DNA of 24,305 nucleotides from CAJBLF01 sp041679065 (lineage in GTDB: Bacteria; Patescibacteriota; Gracilibacteria; Absconditabacterales; Absconditicoccaceae), in NCBI GenBank assembly GCA_041679065.1, contig JBBABI010000009.1, positions 1-24,305 on the forward strand, written 5' to 3'. Both the position numbers and the translations under genes were made by a program. The notes beneath the pieces were generated by a model. That model was not told the origin of the DNA. It saw nothing but the letters and a program-made list of their open reading frames with translations, and did no database searches. Shown one piece after another: positions 16,583 through 24,084 of the stretch. Numbering within the stretch: the first letter of the stretch is position 1; each line of letters starts with the position of its first letter.

Positions 16583-16723
16583 TTACGCATCACATTTGCA
16601 GCAGCATTTACACTTTTCGCAGGTGCATTTTCCGCCTTTGCAGCAATTGCAATCGCAATTACATTCCTTACAGGTGCATGTTTTCTTGGCGCAAGAGCAT
16701 GACTTTTTGGCTTTCTTTTCCAT
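16583..16723 (-). CDS. Small metallothionein (46 aa, 16 Cys)
   Basis: MEKKAKK, then a chain of Cys motifs: CSCAKKTCTC, CNCDCNCC, CTCEKCKCCCKC, ending DA. Sixteen of 46 residues are Cys and ten are Lys, with no aromatic or His residue. That is the composition of metallothioneins binding Cu(I), Zn or Cd in thiolate clusters. A GG hinge after C28 divides it into two halves (9 and 7 Cys). The start at 16721-16723 is preceded by an A-rich leader without Shine-Dalgarno. A promoter and CsoR-like operator lie just upstream, so it should be copper-induced. I chose this frame over the overlapping longer minus-strand frame because that one is low-complexity Ala/Lys and shows no motif. Confidence 0.8.
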   Translation of the reverse strand: MEKKAKKSCSCAKKTCTCKECNCDCNCCKGGKCTCEKCKCCCKCDA

Positions 16724-16760
16724 TTTTCTGTGTTTAGCAAGTAAAAAATACTCTTTCTAT

Positions 16761-16782
16761 CCATAACCATAGGTATAGGTAT
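16761..16782. promoter_or_regulatory. Putative CsoR operator at the metallothionein promoter
   Basis: CCATAACCATAGGTATAGGTAT contains the 12-mer TAACCATAGGTA also found in the csoR operator, followed by a second GGTATA half-site. It lies directly downstream of the -10, where a bound repressor would block transcription. Confidence 0.6.
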
Positions 16783-16810
16783 AGTATAATCGGAAATTTT
16801 TAAAATGCAA
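16783..16810 (-). promoter_or_regulatory. Metallothionein promoter
   Basis: Minus strand TTGCAT (16805-16810), a 16-bp spacer and TATACT (16783-16788). It abuts the putative operator at 16761-16782. Confidence 0.65.
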
Positions 16811-16845
16811 GAGATTTTTTTGGACGCGGAATGTGTAACATGAGT

Positions 16846-16918
16846 GCATAGTTCAGAGTGTATAGTGCAGAGAAAAAAAACTTAACTCTGAACACCATAA
16901 ACCATGAACTCACTTGTG
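16846..16918. repeat. Inverted short-word repeat (AGTTCAGAGTGTATAG / CTCTGAACACCATAAAC)
   Basis: Words of the AGTTCAGAGTG/TATAGTGCAGAG type, then an A8 run, then AACTCTGAACACCATAAACC. A long hairpin between the metallothionein and the prepilin genes. Single-sided copies occur at about 3121-3155 and 17476-17507. Confidence 0.65.
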
Positions 16919-16992
16919 TAGGGTGCAGCGTTTTTTTATTGAAACTTGAGCTGTAATCAGTAAAGATATGATATATTTATTTTTTGTGAAAG

Positions 16993-17475
16993 ATGAAAAG
17001 AGCGTTCACTCTTATAGAACTTGTTATTGTCCTTGTGATCATTGCCATCCTTATGGGGGTGACGATGCAATTCGGGTCCAATCGTATCTGAGATCTCAAA
17101 TCGCAGGCATTGAAAGATAAATTTCTGGATAGTTATGCGACAGTCTATTCTCAGAATATGGTTTCCAGCTATCATCAAGCAGAGCATTATCAGTCACTAC
17201 ATATCCGTATCGGTTCTGGTGTCCAGTATGATTATGATGGAGGTGAATCTCTTCCGTTGTTTCGAGATGCACCGGCGATGAGCATTTCAGGATTGAAATT
17301 AGATACCACAGATATTGATGAAGCTGTCTTATCATTTACACCATATCATTTAGGATGTAGTATGAATGTGTGAACGGGAATAGTTACGTTTCAATTGCTG
17401 GTGAAGCCAGGAAAAGTATATTGCTTCTCCCTATCGCCGGATACCTGTAGCTTGAGGGAAGTGGCTTGCGAATAG
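16993..17475 (+). CDS. Type IV prepilin-like protein 1
   Basis: 160 aa. The N-terminus MKRAFTLIELVIVLVIIAIL is a class III signal: a short basic leader, FTLIE with Glu at +5, then a hydrophobic helix. The residue before Phe is Ala instead of Gly. PilD-type peptidase should cut between A and F. TGA codes for Gly at 17089 (RIGDL) and in the NVGTG segment near the C-terminus. The C-terminal part holds three Cys (YCFSLSPDTC, VACE) and the HLGCSMN Cys, likely two disulfides. It is a pilin or minor pilin of the machine encoded by the genes upstream. The leader from 16919 has no clear Shine-Dalgarno. Confidence 0.85.
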
Positions 17476-17616
17476 TAGTGCAGAGTTCAGGGTGCAGAGT
17501 GCAGAGTTGAAGTTTGAAAATTAGAAATTAGAAATTGAAAATTATATAAACAATGTGGGTTCCGGCTGCAAACCGTATCGCCGGAACGACAATGTATTTT
17601 ACTTCCTGTCAGTAGT
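17476..17616. repeat. Repeat-filled spacer between two prepilin genes
   Basis: GTGCAGAGTTCAGGGTGCAGAG words, then TTAGAAATTAGAAATTGAAAATTA, then GGGTTCCGGCTGCA...CGCCGGAACGAC (17556-17590). The last is a TTCCGG/CCGGAA inverted element also seen at about 4236-4275 and 13930-13985. Confidence 0.65.
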
Positions 17617-18264
17617 ATGACCAGAAAATTAAAGGCATTCACGCTTATAGAAATGATGATCGCTATCACGGTATTTGCTATCGGAGTGTTGGCGGTTTTG
17701 CGTGTGGTGATGCAGGATCTTGTTTCTATGGATAGGGCACAGATTAGGACTATGGCTGCATTTCTCGCGAAAGAATGACTTGAATTGACGTACAATATCA
17801 GAGATGCTAATATCCAGAAATGATTGCCGCGAAATTGTCTGCTGACTGATCAAAATCTTTCAGATATTTTCAATCAGATAGAGCCTGATAAAGCTTGTGC
17901 GTGGTATTTCTCTTCTGGAGCTCAGGATCATAAGGTGCTTCAGGTTTGATTTACCCCTGTAGGATATTTTATCGCTCAGCTGGTAGCGCTTTCTTTAGAT
18001 TTTGCAGAGAATTTCGACACGTTCAGATTATCGCTATTTACCTGACAATATAGCGGAAATGATATTTCTCGATATGCGCCTGGAGCTGGTACTACGACAT
18101 GAGATGTGACGTTTTTCGGCAGATATATCTTGTTTACCGGTGTCAGAGAATGAAATACTATCTTGCCTTTGGATTCGATAGTGAAGGTAGAATCGCATGT
18201 GTTGTTTATAAAATGAACGAATACGGGAGAGATTGTGCTTGAGAGTTTTATTGGAAGACAATAA
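17617..18264 (+). CDS. Type IV prepilin-like protein 2 (PilV/PulJ type)
   Basis: 215 aa with seven TGA codons. The N-terminus MTRKLKAFTLIEMMIAITVF has the class III leader, again with Ala before Phe, then a hydrophobic helix (AIGVLAVLRVVM). The segment AAFLAKEGLELTYNIRDAN matches the LA.EGlE..rniRd.N motif of PilV-type minor pilins in CPR genomes. Its Gly is TGA at 17776-17778. The rest is a beta-rich head domain with a Cys pair (NCLL, KACAW). Likely a minor pilin placed at or near the fibre tip, acting with the other pilins here. The start at 17617 gives a leader of six residues before AFTLIE, a normal length. Confidence 0.85.
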
Positions 18265-18310
18265 GAAAAATGGAAATGTTGAAAAATGGAAATGTGGAAA
18301 TATTGTCATT
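18265..18310. repeat. GAAATGTTGAAAAATGGAAATG repeat
   Basis: Tandem variants of GGAAATGTTGAAAAATG-GGAAATGTGGAAATATTG directly behind the stop of prepilin 2. Same family as 15176-15212, 22386-22422, 23033-23067 and 24085-24126. Confidence 0.7.
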
Positions 18311-18401
18311 TTGATGAGTAAAACGAGGAGAAATCTCTTGGTTCGGATAGGAATTCTTGCCAAGGTTCGAAAAGACAATAAATTTATATCTTATCATGAC
18401 C

Positions 18402-19007
18402 ATGAAAAAAATTAAATGATTTACGCTCATAGAACTTATCATCGTGATGGTCATCATCGGTATTTTGTCCGTGATCCTTCTCAAGACCTATACCTGGATT
18501 TCTCAGATGACCTTTCGTGTCCAGCAGACCAAGAATGTCCAGCAGGAAGTGCTTCGTCTCTCCCAAGTGATGCAGAATTTCGCAGATAGAAATACTATCG
18601 ATTTTTCACAATATTCAGATTTAACTGCTATGCAGTGACTTACTGATACTTTGTATTTGGACTGAGAAGACGGAACGCTGAAATTTTTTGCGAGCGGTGA
18701 TTGTAATCAGGTTATGACATCCGGTCAGCTTATTATGCATTGATCTTGTGTTTTGATGCTACAACAATCAGGCGTGATGATACAACTTACAGATCCTCAT
18801 AAAGTAGTGTTGGGACATATCGTATTTAAAATCATTCCTTTTGCATCTCCTGATGCATATTTACAGTCTGGTACTGTCTGTGATAATAATGATTATCTGC
18901 ATTGTGTTCATAAGCCATGATTCCGGTTGCTTTTGGATGCGTATAGCATCAATTACGGCACGCAATGGGCGACGCATGTGCATATTCCATTACAACTGTT
19001 TTACTAG
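18402..19007 (+). CDS. Type IV prepilin-like protein 3, cleavage-site Gly encoded by UGA
   Basis: 201 aa from MKKIKGFTLIELIIVMVIIG (an ATG two codons earlier, 18396, is possible). The leader Gly at -1, the residue prepilin peptidase needs, is TGA at 18417-18419. Four more TGA codons encode Gly (QGL, DGE, HGS, PGF). The hydrophobic helix is followed by a coiled segment (VQQTKNVQQEVLRLSQVMQN) and a beta-rich head with several Cys. It is a PulJ/PilW-type minor pilin by length and layout. It is followed by a long inverted repeat and then the PilX-like gene, so it may be the end of one transcript, with partial read-through. Confidence 0.88.
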
Positions 19008-19022
19008 GTGCTAATTGTTTTT

Positions 19023-19121
19023 ATGAATTAATAATGAATAATGAATGATGAACAATGTTGGTGTCTTTCTGTATAAAAAAACTCCTTCATTATGCGTTAT
19101 TCATTGTTAATTATTCATTTA
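19023..19121. repeat. Inverted short-word repeat, sister of 235-332
   Basis: AATTAATAATGAATAATGAATGATG on the left, then GGTGTCTTTCTGTATAAAAAAACTCC, then CATTATGCGTTATTCATTGTTAATTATTCATT. It can form a long hairpin. The centre matches that of 235-332, which suggests a mobile or copied element. Single-sided pieces lie at 7687-7712 and 20148-20177. Confidence 0.65.
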
Positions 19122-19138
19122 TTTCTTCCTCTCTTTCC

Positions 19139-19933
19139 ATGCATAAAAAGTGAAATATAAGTATATTAGTCATCTTCGTCCTCTTGGCTTCAGCGCTATT
19201 GGGTGTGTTGGCGATGAATTTTGTGCAGCAAATGATGAGATCATCAGCTACTATCCAAAATTATTATCAGTCCTATTATATAGCGAAATGAGGACTTGAA
19301 TTTGGACTTGCCGAACTGACTCATCGTGGGGTAGGGTTTCAGCAAACGCTTCATTCTGGGAATGCCTTAGCTTCCTGAAATTTTTTATGCAAATGAAGAT
19401 GTGGTATGTGGTTTGACCTTTTGTGAACTTCTATTTCGTTGTCGAACGATATTCAATCTCAAACAGGTTGTCAGTCTCCGTATGTCCTTTCCTGACATAG
19501 TTCGTTGTTGGTGCCTTTGTTCAAAGACGTCACTACGTGATCATATTCGGACTTATTTTCTTCAAATATCCAGTATATCAATCTGTATGGCGCTGTAGAT
19601 CATCTTCAGGTACAAACCACTACTAATGATGAAGTGATCTTTGGTATGCTGATTCTTTCTGGTGAAGATCTCTATTCTGATGGAATATTTTTTAGGACAG
19701 GAAATTTGCAGGATGATCTGCATAGCTTCTTTTCTAATTTTCAAAGTTATCTTTCTTTGGGCATTCCTAATATTTCCAATGATCATATCGATCCGTATAG
19801 ATTCTATTTTATGATTTCCAATCCCGCAGAAAATGATGTGGTTTCTTTCTGTCTGAGCTCTCAAGAACCGCTTCCTACCCAGCAATATTATCTCAAGAGC
19901 CGATGAAGATATGATGACCAGGTGCTTGGCTAG
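19139..19933 (+). CDS. PilX/GspK-like pilus assembly protein, possible 3' frameshift
   Basis: 264 aa with eight TGA codons. MHKKGNISILVIFVLLASAL is the PilX-type start (KG.iliivlv...) and leads into a membrane helix. YYIAKGGLEFGLAEL matches the AEaGle.al.e motif of PilX/GspK-type minor pilins; the first Gly of KGGLE is TGA. The long head domain is beta-rich. The frame ends at TAG 19931-19933. A second open frame starting at about 19908 (two TGA = GG, then PGAWLEAVYKQPIPDFLLNG) runs to TAA 19990-19992 and looks like a better natural C-terminus. This suggests a one- or two-base shift near 19903-19915, real or a sequencing error. Role: minor pilin priming or tip complex. Confidence 0.75.
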
Positions 19934-20185
19934 AGGCAGTGTATAAGCAGCCGATACCGGATTTCTTATTGAATGGGTATATAAATTATTAAAATATTAA
20001 AAAATTAAAATATTAAAAGATTGTAATTTGCCCGCCTAGGCGTGCGTAATTAGTAATTCGTTTCGCTGTAATTGTTTATGAAAATGTTTGATGTTTAAAA
20101 ATTTCTTATTCTTCAAAAAAGATCCATCATTACTTTAGTCCTGCAAAGGATTCATTATTAATTATTTATTGTTCATTTTTGGGGA
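19934..20185. other. Spacer with repeats between pilus locus and serpin-like gene
   Basis: Contains the possible shifted end of the PilX-like gene (to 19992), ATTAAAATATTAAAA words (19985-20020), a GCCCGCCTAGGCGTGC palindrome relative (20029-20044) and ATTCATTATTAATTATTTATTG words (20147-20168). No other gene seen. Confidence 0.5.
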
Positions 20186-20213
20186 TTGACTTTTTATTCT
20201 GAATATGTACCCT
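20186..20213 (+). promoter_or_regulatory. Promoter of the serpin-like gene
   Basis: TTGACT (20186-20191), a 16-bp spacer and TACCCT (20208-20213), 40 bp before the ATG. The leader AAATAAAAAAATAAACTAAC is A-rich without Shine-Dalgarno. Confidence 0.6.
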
Positions 20214-20253
20214 CATTTTCCATAAATAAAAAAATAAACTAACACAAATAAAT

Positions 20254-21210
20254 ATGAAAAATACAATCATGTATTGTCCACTCAATGATGGGCATATTAT
20301 CGGTGTGATCGAACAATTTGCACAGGAGACCTTTGAACACAGAATTCCCGGGTTCCAGAACGTATATGGAACTCTTGAGCTTCAAGGTACCAATGATTTC
20401 CAGAAACTCATTTGTAGATTGCCTGTTATCCATGTGGAGAAATCCGATATCTTGTTATTTGATAAGGTGGTTGCTGATTATGAACATGAACATCGTTTGG
20501 CTATCTTCTGGGAGAAGAATCAGATGGAGCTGCAAAAGCCTTCAATTCCTAAATCAACGGACCGAGAGCTTTTCTTTGTGGTCGCAGCATTGATGCAGCT
20601 CAAAGCGTTCTGGGATGAGAGTCACAAAGCAGAAAAACGTCCCTATACAATTTCGGCTGCTGATTCTTATCTCAACAAGGATCTGCGTATCCAGGGGTAT
20701 TATTTAAAAAATGTGCGTATTGCATTGAAGGATGACTGTGAAGTAAGTGTTGAGATGAATTTAGGTCATGATATCACTATCCGGCTTAGCGATATTACCG
20801 TTTTCGGTGCGAAAGATCTGATAATCCATGATGAAAAACATCTGTATGAATTGATTACGAATATGGATTTGCATTATAACCATGATGGTTCTCTGATTGC
20901 TCCTTGCATCGAAGAAAAATTAATGATTCCAAATCATCTGAAAGGCATCTGTTGGATGTCACAGGATGAGCTCTATCAGGTTCATGTTGAGCGTTCTGAA
21001 GCGCTCACTAAGTTGAAGCTGAATGAAAAAGGCGTAGAAGCTCGTGCCGAAACAGTTGCGACGTCAAGAATTCTGATCGGTTGCTCTGCAAGTAATATGC
21101 GCAGATCGTATCAGTTAATTATCACTCATGGGCTTGTAGTGGATATTCGTTGTCATGGACAACCTATCTTCGTGGCATATGTTCCGCAAGAAAGATTCAT
21201 GAAAGAATAA
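20254..21210 (+). CDS. Serpin-like protein
   Basis: 318 aa (typical serpins 370-400), no signal peptide. Segments in serpin order: FFVVAALMQLKAFWDES near residue 106 (compare lvlvNAiyFKg.W...F), a HLKGICWMSQDELYQVHVER stretch (compare LyvS.v.HKa), the hinge LNEKGVEARAETVATS near 259 (consensus vnEeGteAaAaT), and the C-terminal strand pair VVDIRCHGQPIFVAYVPQ (compare DhPFlF.I......lF.G.v..P). The hinge carries Arg and Glu where inhibitory serpins have Ala, so it may not inhibit proteases. The first helices are shortened. None of its 14 Gly codons is TGA, in contrast to the pilus genes before it. That may mean transfer from a normal-code donor or selection against UGA. It has its own promoter and terminator. 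Cellular role unknown. Confidence 0.55.
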   Translation: MKNTIMYCPLNDGHIIGVIEQFAQETFEHRIPGFQNVYGTLELQGTNDFQKLICRLPVIHVEKSDILLFDKVVADYEHEHRLAIFWEKNQMELQKPSIPKSTDRELFFVVAALMQLKAFWDESHKAEKRPYTISAADSYLNKDLRIQGYYLKNVRIALKDDCEVSVEMNLGHDITIRLSDITVFGAKDLIIHDEKHLYELITNMDLHYNHDGSLIAPCIEEKLMIPNHLKGICWMSQDELYQVHVERSEALTKLKLNEKGVEARAETVATSRILIGCSASNMRRSYQLIITHGLVVDIRCHGQPIFVAYVPQERFMKE

Positions 21211-21228
21211 TTGTTATTCTATTATATG

Positions 21229-21258
21229 ATCCGGATGCATTTCTTTCCGGATTTTTTT
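21229..21258 (+). terminator. Intrinsic terminator of the serpin-like gene
   Basis: The stem ATCCGGA / TCCGGAT has a 10-base loop followed by T8. It begins 19 bp after the stop codon. Confidence 0.85.
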
Positions 21259-21270
21259 TATATAACAAAA

Positions 21271-21287
21271 GGCGGATGATATCCGCC
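21271..21287. repeat. GGCGGAT-GAT-ATCCGCC palindrome
   Basis: A 7-bp perfect stem with a 3-base loop. A member of the TCCGC/GCGGA palindrome family also present at 2645, 7468, 13950, 15158, 20029 and 24140. Confidence 0.75.
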
Positions 21288-21322
21288 CCTACAAAAAATA
21301 TAATTGATAATTTGTAATTGAA

Positions 21323-21886
21323 TTACAGTTTTCCCATCAAATCTCCTAATTTTCCTTCTTGTTCTTTTTTGGCTTTGCCTGCAACTTCTTCTCTATCGAT
21401 GGTTTCCTGTACTGCTTTCCATCTTTTGATTCTCATTTCTCTTTCTTGTTCGATAGCATTCTTCTCATTTTCATCTTCAGCTTTGAGAGCATGGAGATTC
21501 ATCTGTTCTTCGATGTAAATTTCATATAATCTGAGGATCTGGAATGATCGCAATTCTGAAACGGTCTTGACTACGCTTTGATCTCAGCTTTTGACAGCGA
21601 TATACAATTCTTTGCCTTTTTTCCCTTCTTCTTTCTTGAGTTCGTAATCGCTGCTAAATGAACCGATTACCAATTGTTCGAGTAGATCCCGATCAAAATC
21701 ATTTTTGAGCTCTTCAGGGACAGCATAAGGAAGCGACTGGAATTTAGTCAGATATTCCGTGTATCGGATCTGATCCTTGATATCTCATTGGATAGGTCCA
21801 AAGAGTGATTCGTATTTTTCTACAATCTGCTTCTTTTCTGCTTTCTCTCTAAGTTCTTCAATAAATGCTTGAAAATCAAACAGCAT
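21323..21886 (-). CDS. Charged helical hypothetical protein
   Basis: 187 aa from MLFDFQAFIEELREKAEKKQ. TGA codons at 21785 (IQGDI) and 21584 (KSGDQ) are read as Gly; the standard code shows only the last third. It is rich in Glu and Lys, with long helices (AFIEELREKAEKKQIVEKYE, LRLYEIYIEEQMNLHALKAE, NEKNAIEQEREMRIKRWK) and a Gly-containing tail (EGKLGDLMGKL). No signal peptide, membrane segment or Cys. It is probably a cytoplasmic coiled-coil protein. It lies downstream of a Cys-containing small gene on the same strand, with 97 bp between them. The family is not recognised. Confidence 0.65.
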
Positions 21887-21982
21887 TGTGGTGTGATAAA
21901 AAATAAAGTGTCTTTACCCACCTGTCGGTGGACGGATGACGAACTGTTTATAGGAATAATTTGCGATAATTCAATACGAAAT

Positions 21983-22234
21983 TTATTCTGGATTTTCTTC
22001 GAAATTTTCAAGTATTTTTTCCCCTGTTTTCTTCTTACAGCTCTTGGCTTCCTTGCAATTGATCGCACAATACTTCAAGAGTTCTTCCTTGGTGAATAAT
22101 ATCTTGGCTGGGCGATTATTCTCGGGATCTCATTTGAAAATGACTGTGTGTAAATCAGAATCTCCTCTTTGGAGTTTTCCTGGGCAGAGGTATTCTTCTG
22201 TGGTGCGCTTGTTCATCTCATAGGCTCTGCACAT
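21983..22234 (-). CDS. Small Cys-containing hypothetical protein
   Basis: 83 aa. MCRAYEMNKRTTEEYLCPGK opens it (M7 is an alternative start). The later part has YCAINCKEAKSCKKKTGEK. Five Cys (2, 17, 56, 60, 66) could hold a metal ion. Basic overall, without signal peptide. Gly35 is TGA (22130-22132), so the standard code shows no usable frame here. It sits 25 bp after the end of the YidD-Fmt frame on the same strand, so it is probably co-transcribed with it. Function unknown; a small zinc-binding protein is a guess from the Cys spacing. Confidence 0.6.
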
Positions 22235-22259
22235 TTTTTTTAGCTAAAAAATAAAGAAA

Positions 22260-24076
22260 TTATTTCAAATAGCCATTCGCAAATTCTTTCCAGCTCATCG
22301 GCTTCTTGCCTTCTGGCTTGAGCGAAAGACTCTCAATGATTTGATTGAGATTATTTCAGTCATTAATTAATGGAGTCTTTCGCTCAGTTGAAATGTTGAA
22401 ATATTGAAATGTTGAAATGTTGTGGAGTTCTTTTTTGATTTTCAATTCTTCTATTATGATTCTTTTCTCTTTCAATATAAAATAGATTTTTGGTCGCTGA
22501 TAAAATGCGCGGTATTTGCGATACACATCGTGAAGAGAATCTTTTCGTGGGTCGATCAGTCAGGATTCTTTCTCTATTTTGGAGCAGAAAGTAGCCAGCG
22601 ATTCATTCTGTTTCACTTCTCCGAGCATCTTTTTGCCGTATTTTCGGAGTGTGTCGTTGAGAAATGCGGGTCAGAAATCCTGCATCTTGGCTATAATATC
22701 CTTTGCTGTCCGATCCAAAGCGATATGAAATCAGCGTTTATCGATCATAGCTCAGGTGTCCAGTCCTGCATCCATTTTCATTATGGTGATTCAGGTTTCT
22801 TTATCATCATTCAAAAGACAGGTTTGAATAGGAGATGCACCGCGGTATTTGGGAAGGAGGGAACCGTGAATATTGATCGGTGCAATTTGCGGAATGTCTA
22901 AAATGGCTTGAGGAATGATTTTACCGTATGCAATCACCACTAAAAAATCTGGATTTTTTTTTGTGAGTCGCTCGGAGAATTGGCGTCCTTCTGTGGACTT
23001 TGAGGGATTGAGTTTGGAAGGAGTTTGAATAAAAGTTGAAAGGTGGAAGGGTGGAAGGGTGGAAACGTTTTTGATTTCGTCCATGAGTTCAGGAAATCAC
23101 GTTTCTGTAAGATTTTTTCCAAAGTGTTTTTTGTCAGTAAAACTGCGAAAATGAGCATGTAATCATTTAGCATTCTCTTCGCCTGCTCTATAATCTACTC
23201 GTTCATCATCTTTGGAATGGAAGACAACAAAATCATCACATGTAGACTTTATTTTTGTGAAATCATATCCATGAGTATTGTAAAATCATTGATTTTTTTC
23301 GGTATTCGGCATGTATTTAGAATGTCCATCATTGGTTGCAATAAGAATAACTTTTTTCACTTTTTTCTTTTTTGCATTATTCTCCAATCGACGCATGATA
23401 GCAACACCACCACGTGAATGTCCAATCAAAATTGTGTTTTCATCTGGTTTAAGTTTATCTATTTCTTTTAATCGTTCTGTTAATTTTGGCTCATTAGTAT
23501 CTGGGAGAGTCGGTATAAATGTTGGTATTCCCATATCTTTCATTTGTTGTGCGAATCGTGGATATCGTTTGTCTTGTGGGGTTGCATCTTTACCATGAAT
23601 GAGAATTATTTTTGATATGTTGGAGGATGAGGAAAATAGCCTCTTGGTTTCTTTTTTAATAATACATTCATTCATCTCCATTCATCTTCCTGAAGGCTTA
23701 TCTGGTTGAGTTACGACGCCGATGACTTCAAATCTTTTATCTTCGGACAATGATTGTAGAAAAGGGACTCCTATCGGAGCTGAGGAGAAAAAAACTACCT
23801 TATAATGGTCAGGATCATAGATTTTGCCCATTCATCCGGTGCAATGTAAAACTCTATCAAAAGCATAGAAAATTCCTGGCCGAAATCCATATCTTTTGAG
23901 GNNNNNNNNNNTTTGAGGACTTTGATGGAATATTCACTGCAGTGAGGAGAGTGTCTGCAGATCCTTCCCTTGAGCCGAAAAGAAGGGAATCATTTGTCTG
24001 GAGAAAGAGTGTACTGATACGCTTTGATTGCTCGAATAGTTGGCCATGCTAGAAGTTTATTTATCTTGTGGATCAT
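22260..24076 (-). CDS. fmt: YidD / methionyl-tRNA formyltransferase fusion with an inserted alpha/beta hydrolase
   Basis: 599 aa in one frame after collapsing the 10-N gap, with twelve UGA codons. Residues 1-83 are YidD-like: IRAIKAYQYTLSP, then CRHSPHCSEYSIKVLKRYGF, the family CRf.PtCS.Y signature. Residues 86-141 are the Fmt N-terminus (VVFFSSAPIGVPFLQSL, VIGVVTQPDKPSGRG). Residues 142-331 form a whole RBBP9/YdeN-like hydrolase: oxyanion strand ILIHGKDATP, nucleophile S215 in GHSRGG, acid in HSKDD, base H312 in KKHFG, then GFPEL. Fmt then resumes (FIQTPSKLN, DFLVVIAYGKI). Its catalytic set is intact: N396, H398 (INIHGSLLPKYRGA) and D434 (GLDTG). The C-terminal domain ends KPEGKKPMSWKEFANGYL. 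Fmt formylates initiator Met-tRNA; YidD helps membrane protein insertion. The hydrolase substrate is unknown. Repeat-derived peptides lie at 332-343 and 546-558. Confidence 0.85.
23902..23911. other. 10-N assembly gap with overlapping ends
   Basis: TTTGAGG stands on both sides of the Ns. As written the gap shifts the frame: the 10 Ns plus the 7 duplicated bases make 17. Merging the overlap removes 17 bp and joins YidD residues K-V-L-K-R-Y-G in frame with the rest. Confidence 0.8.
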
Positions 24077-24084
24077 CGTTTTAA

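Noticed and set aside
16558..16770. 70-aa minus-strand frame rich in Ala and Lys
   Set aside because: It overlaps the metallothionein in another frame; the Cys-rich frame has clear family composition and a promoter/operator.
19401..19598. Plus-strand 65-aa frame inside the PilX-like gene
   Set aside because: An out-of-frame shadow; the code-25 frame of the PilX-like protein covers it.
22422..22901. 159-aa plus-strand frame
   Set aside because: Antisense shadow of the fmt C-terminal half, which matches its family end to end.
23286..23681. Independent alpha/beta hydrolase gene
   Set aside because: No stop codon before or after it in the code-25 frame; both borders join directly to Fmt sequence.
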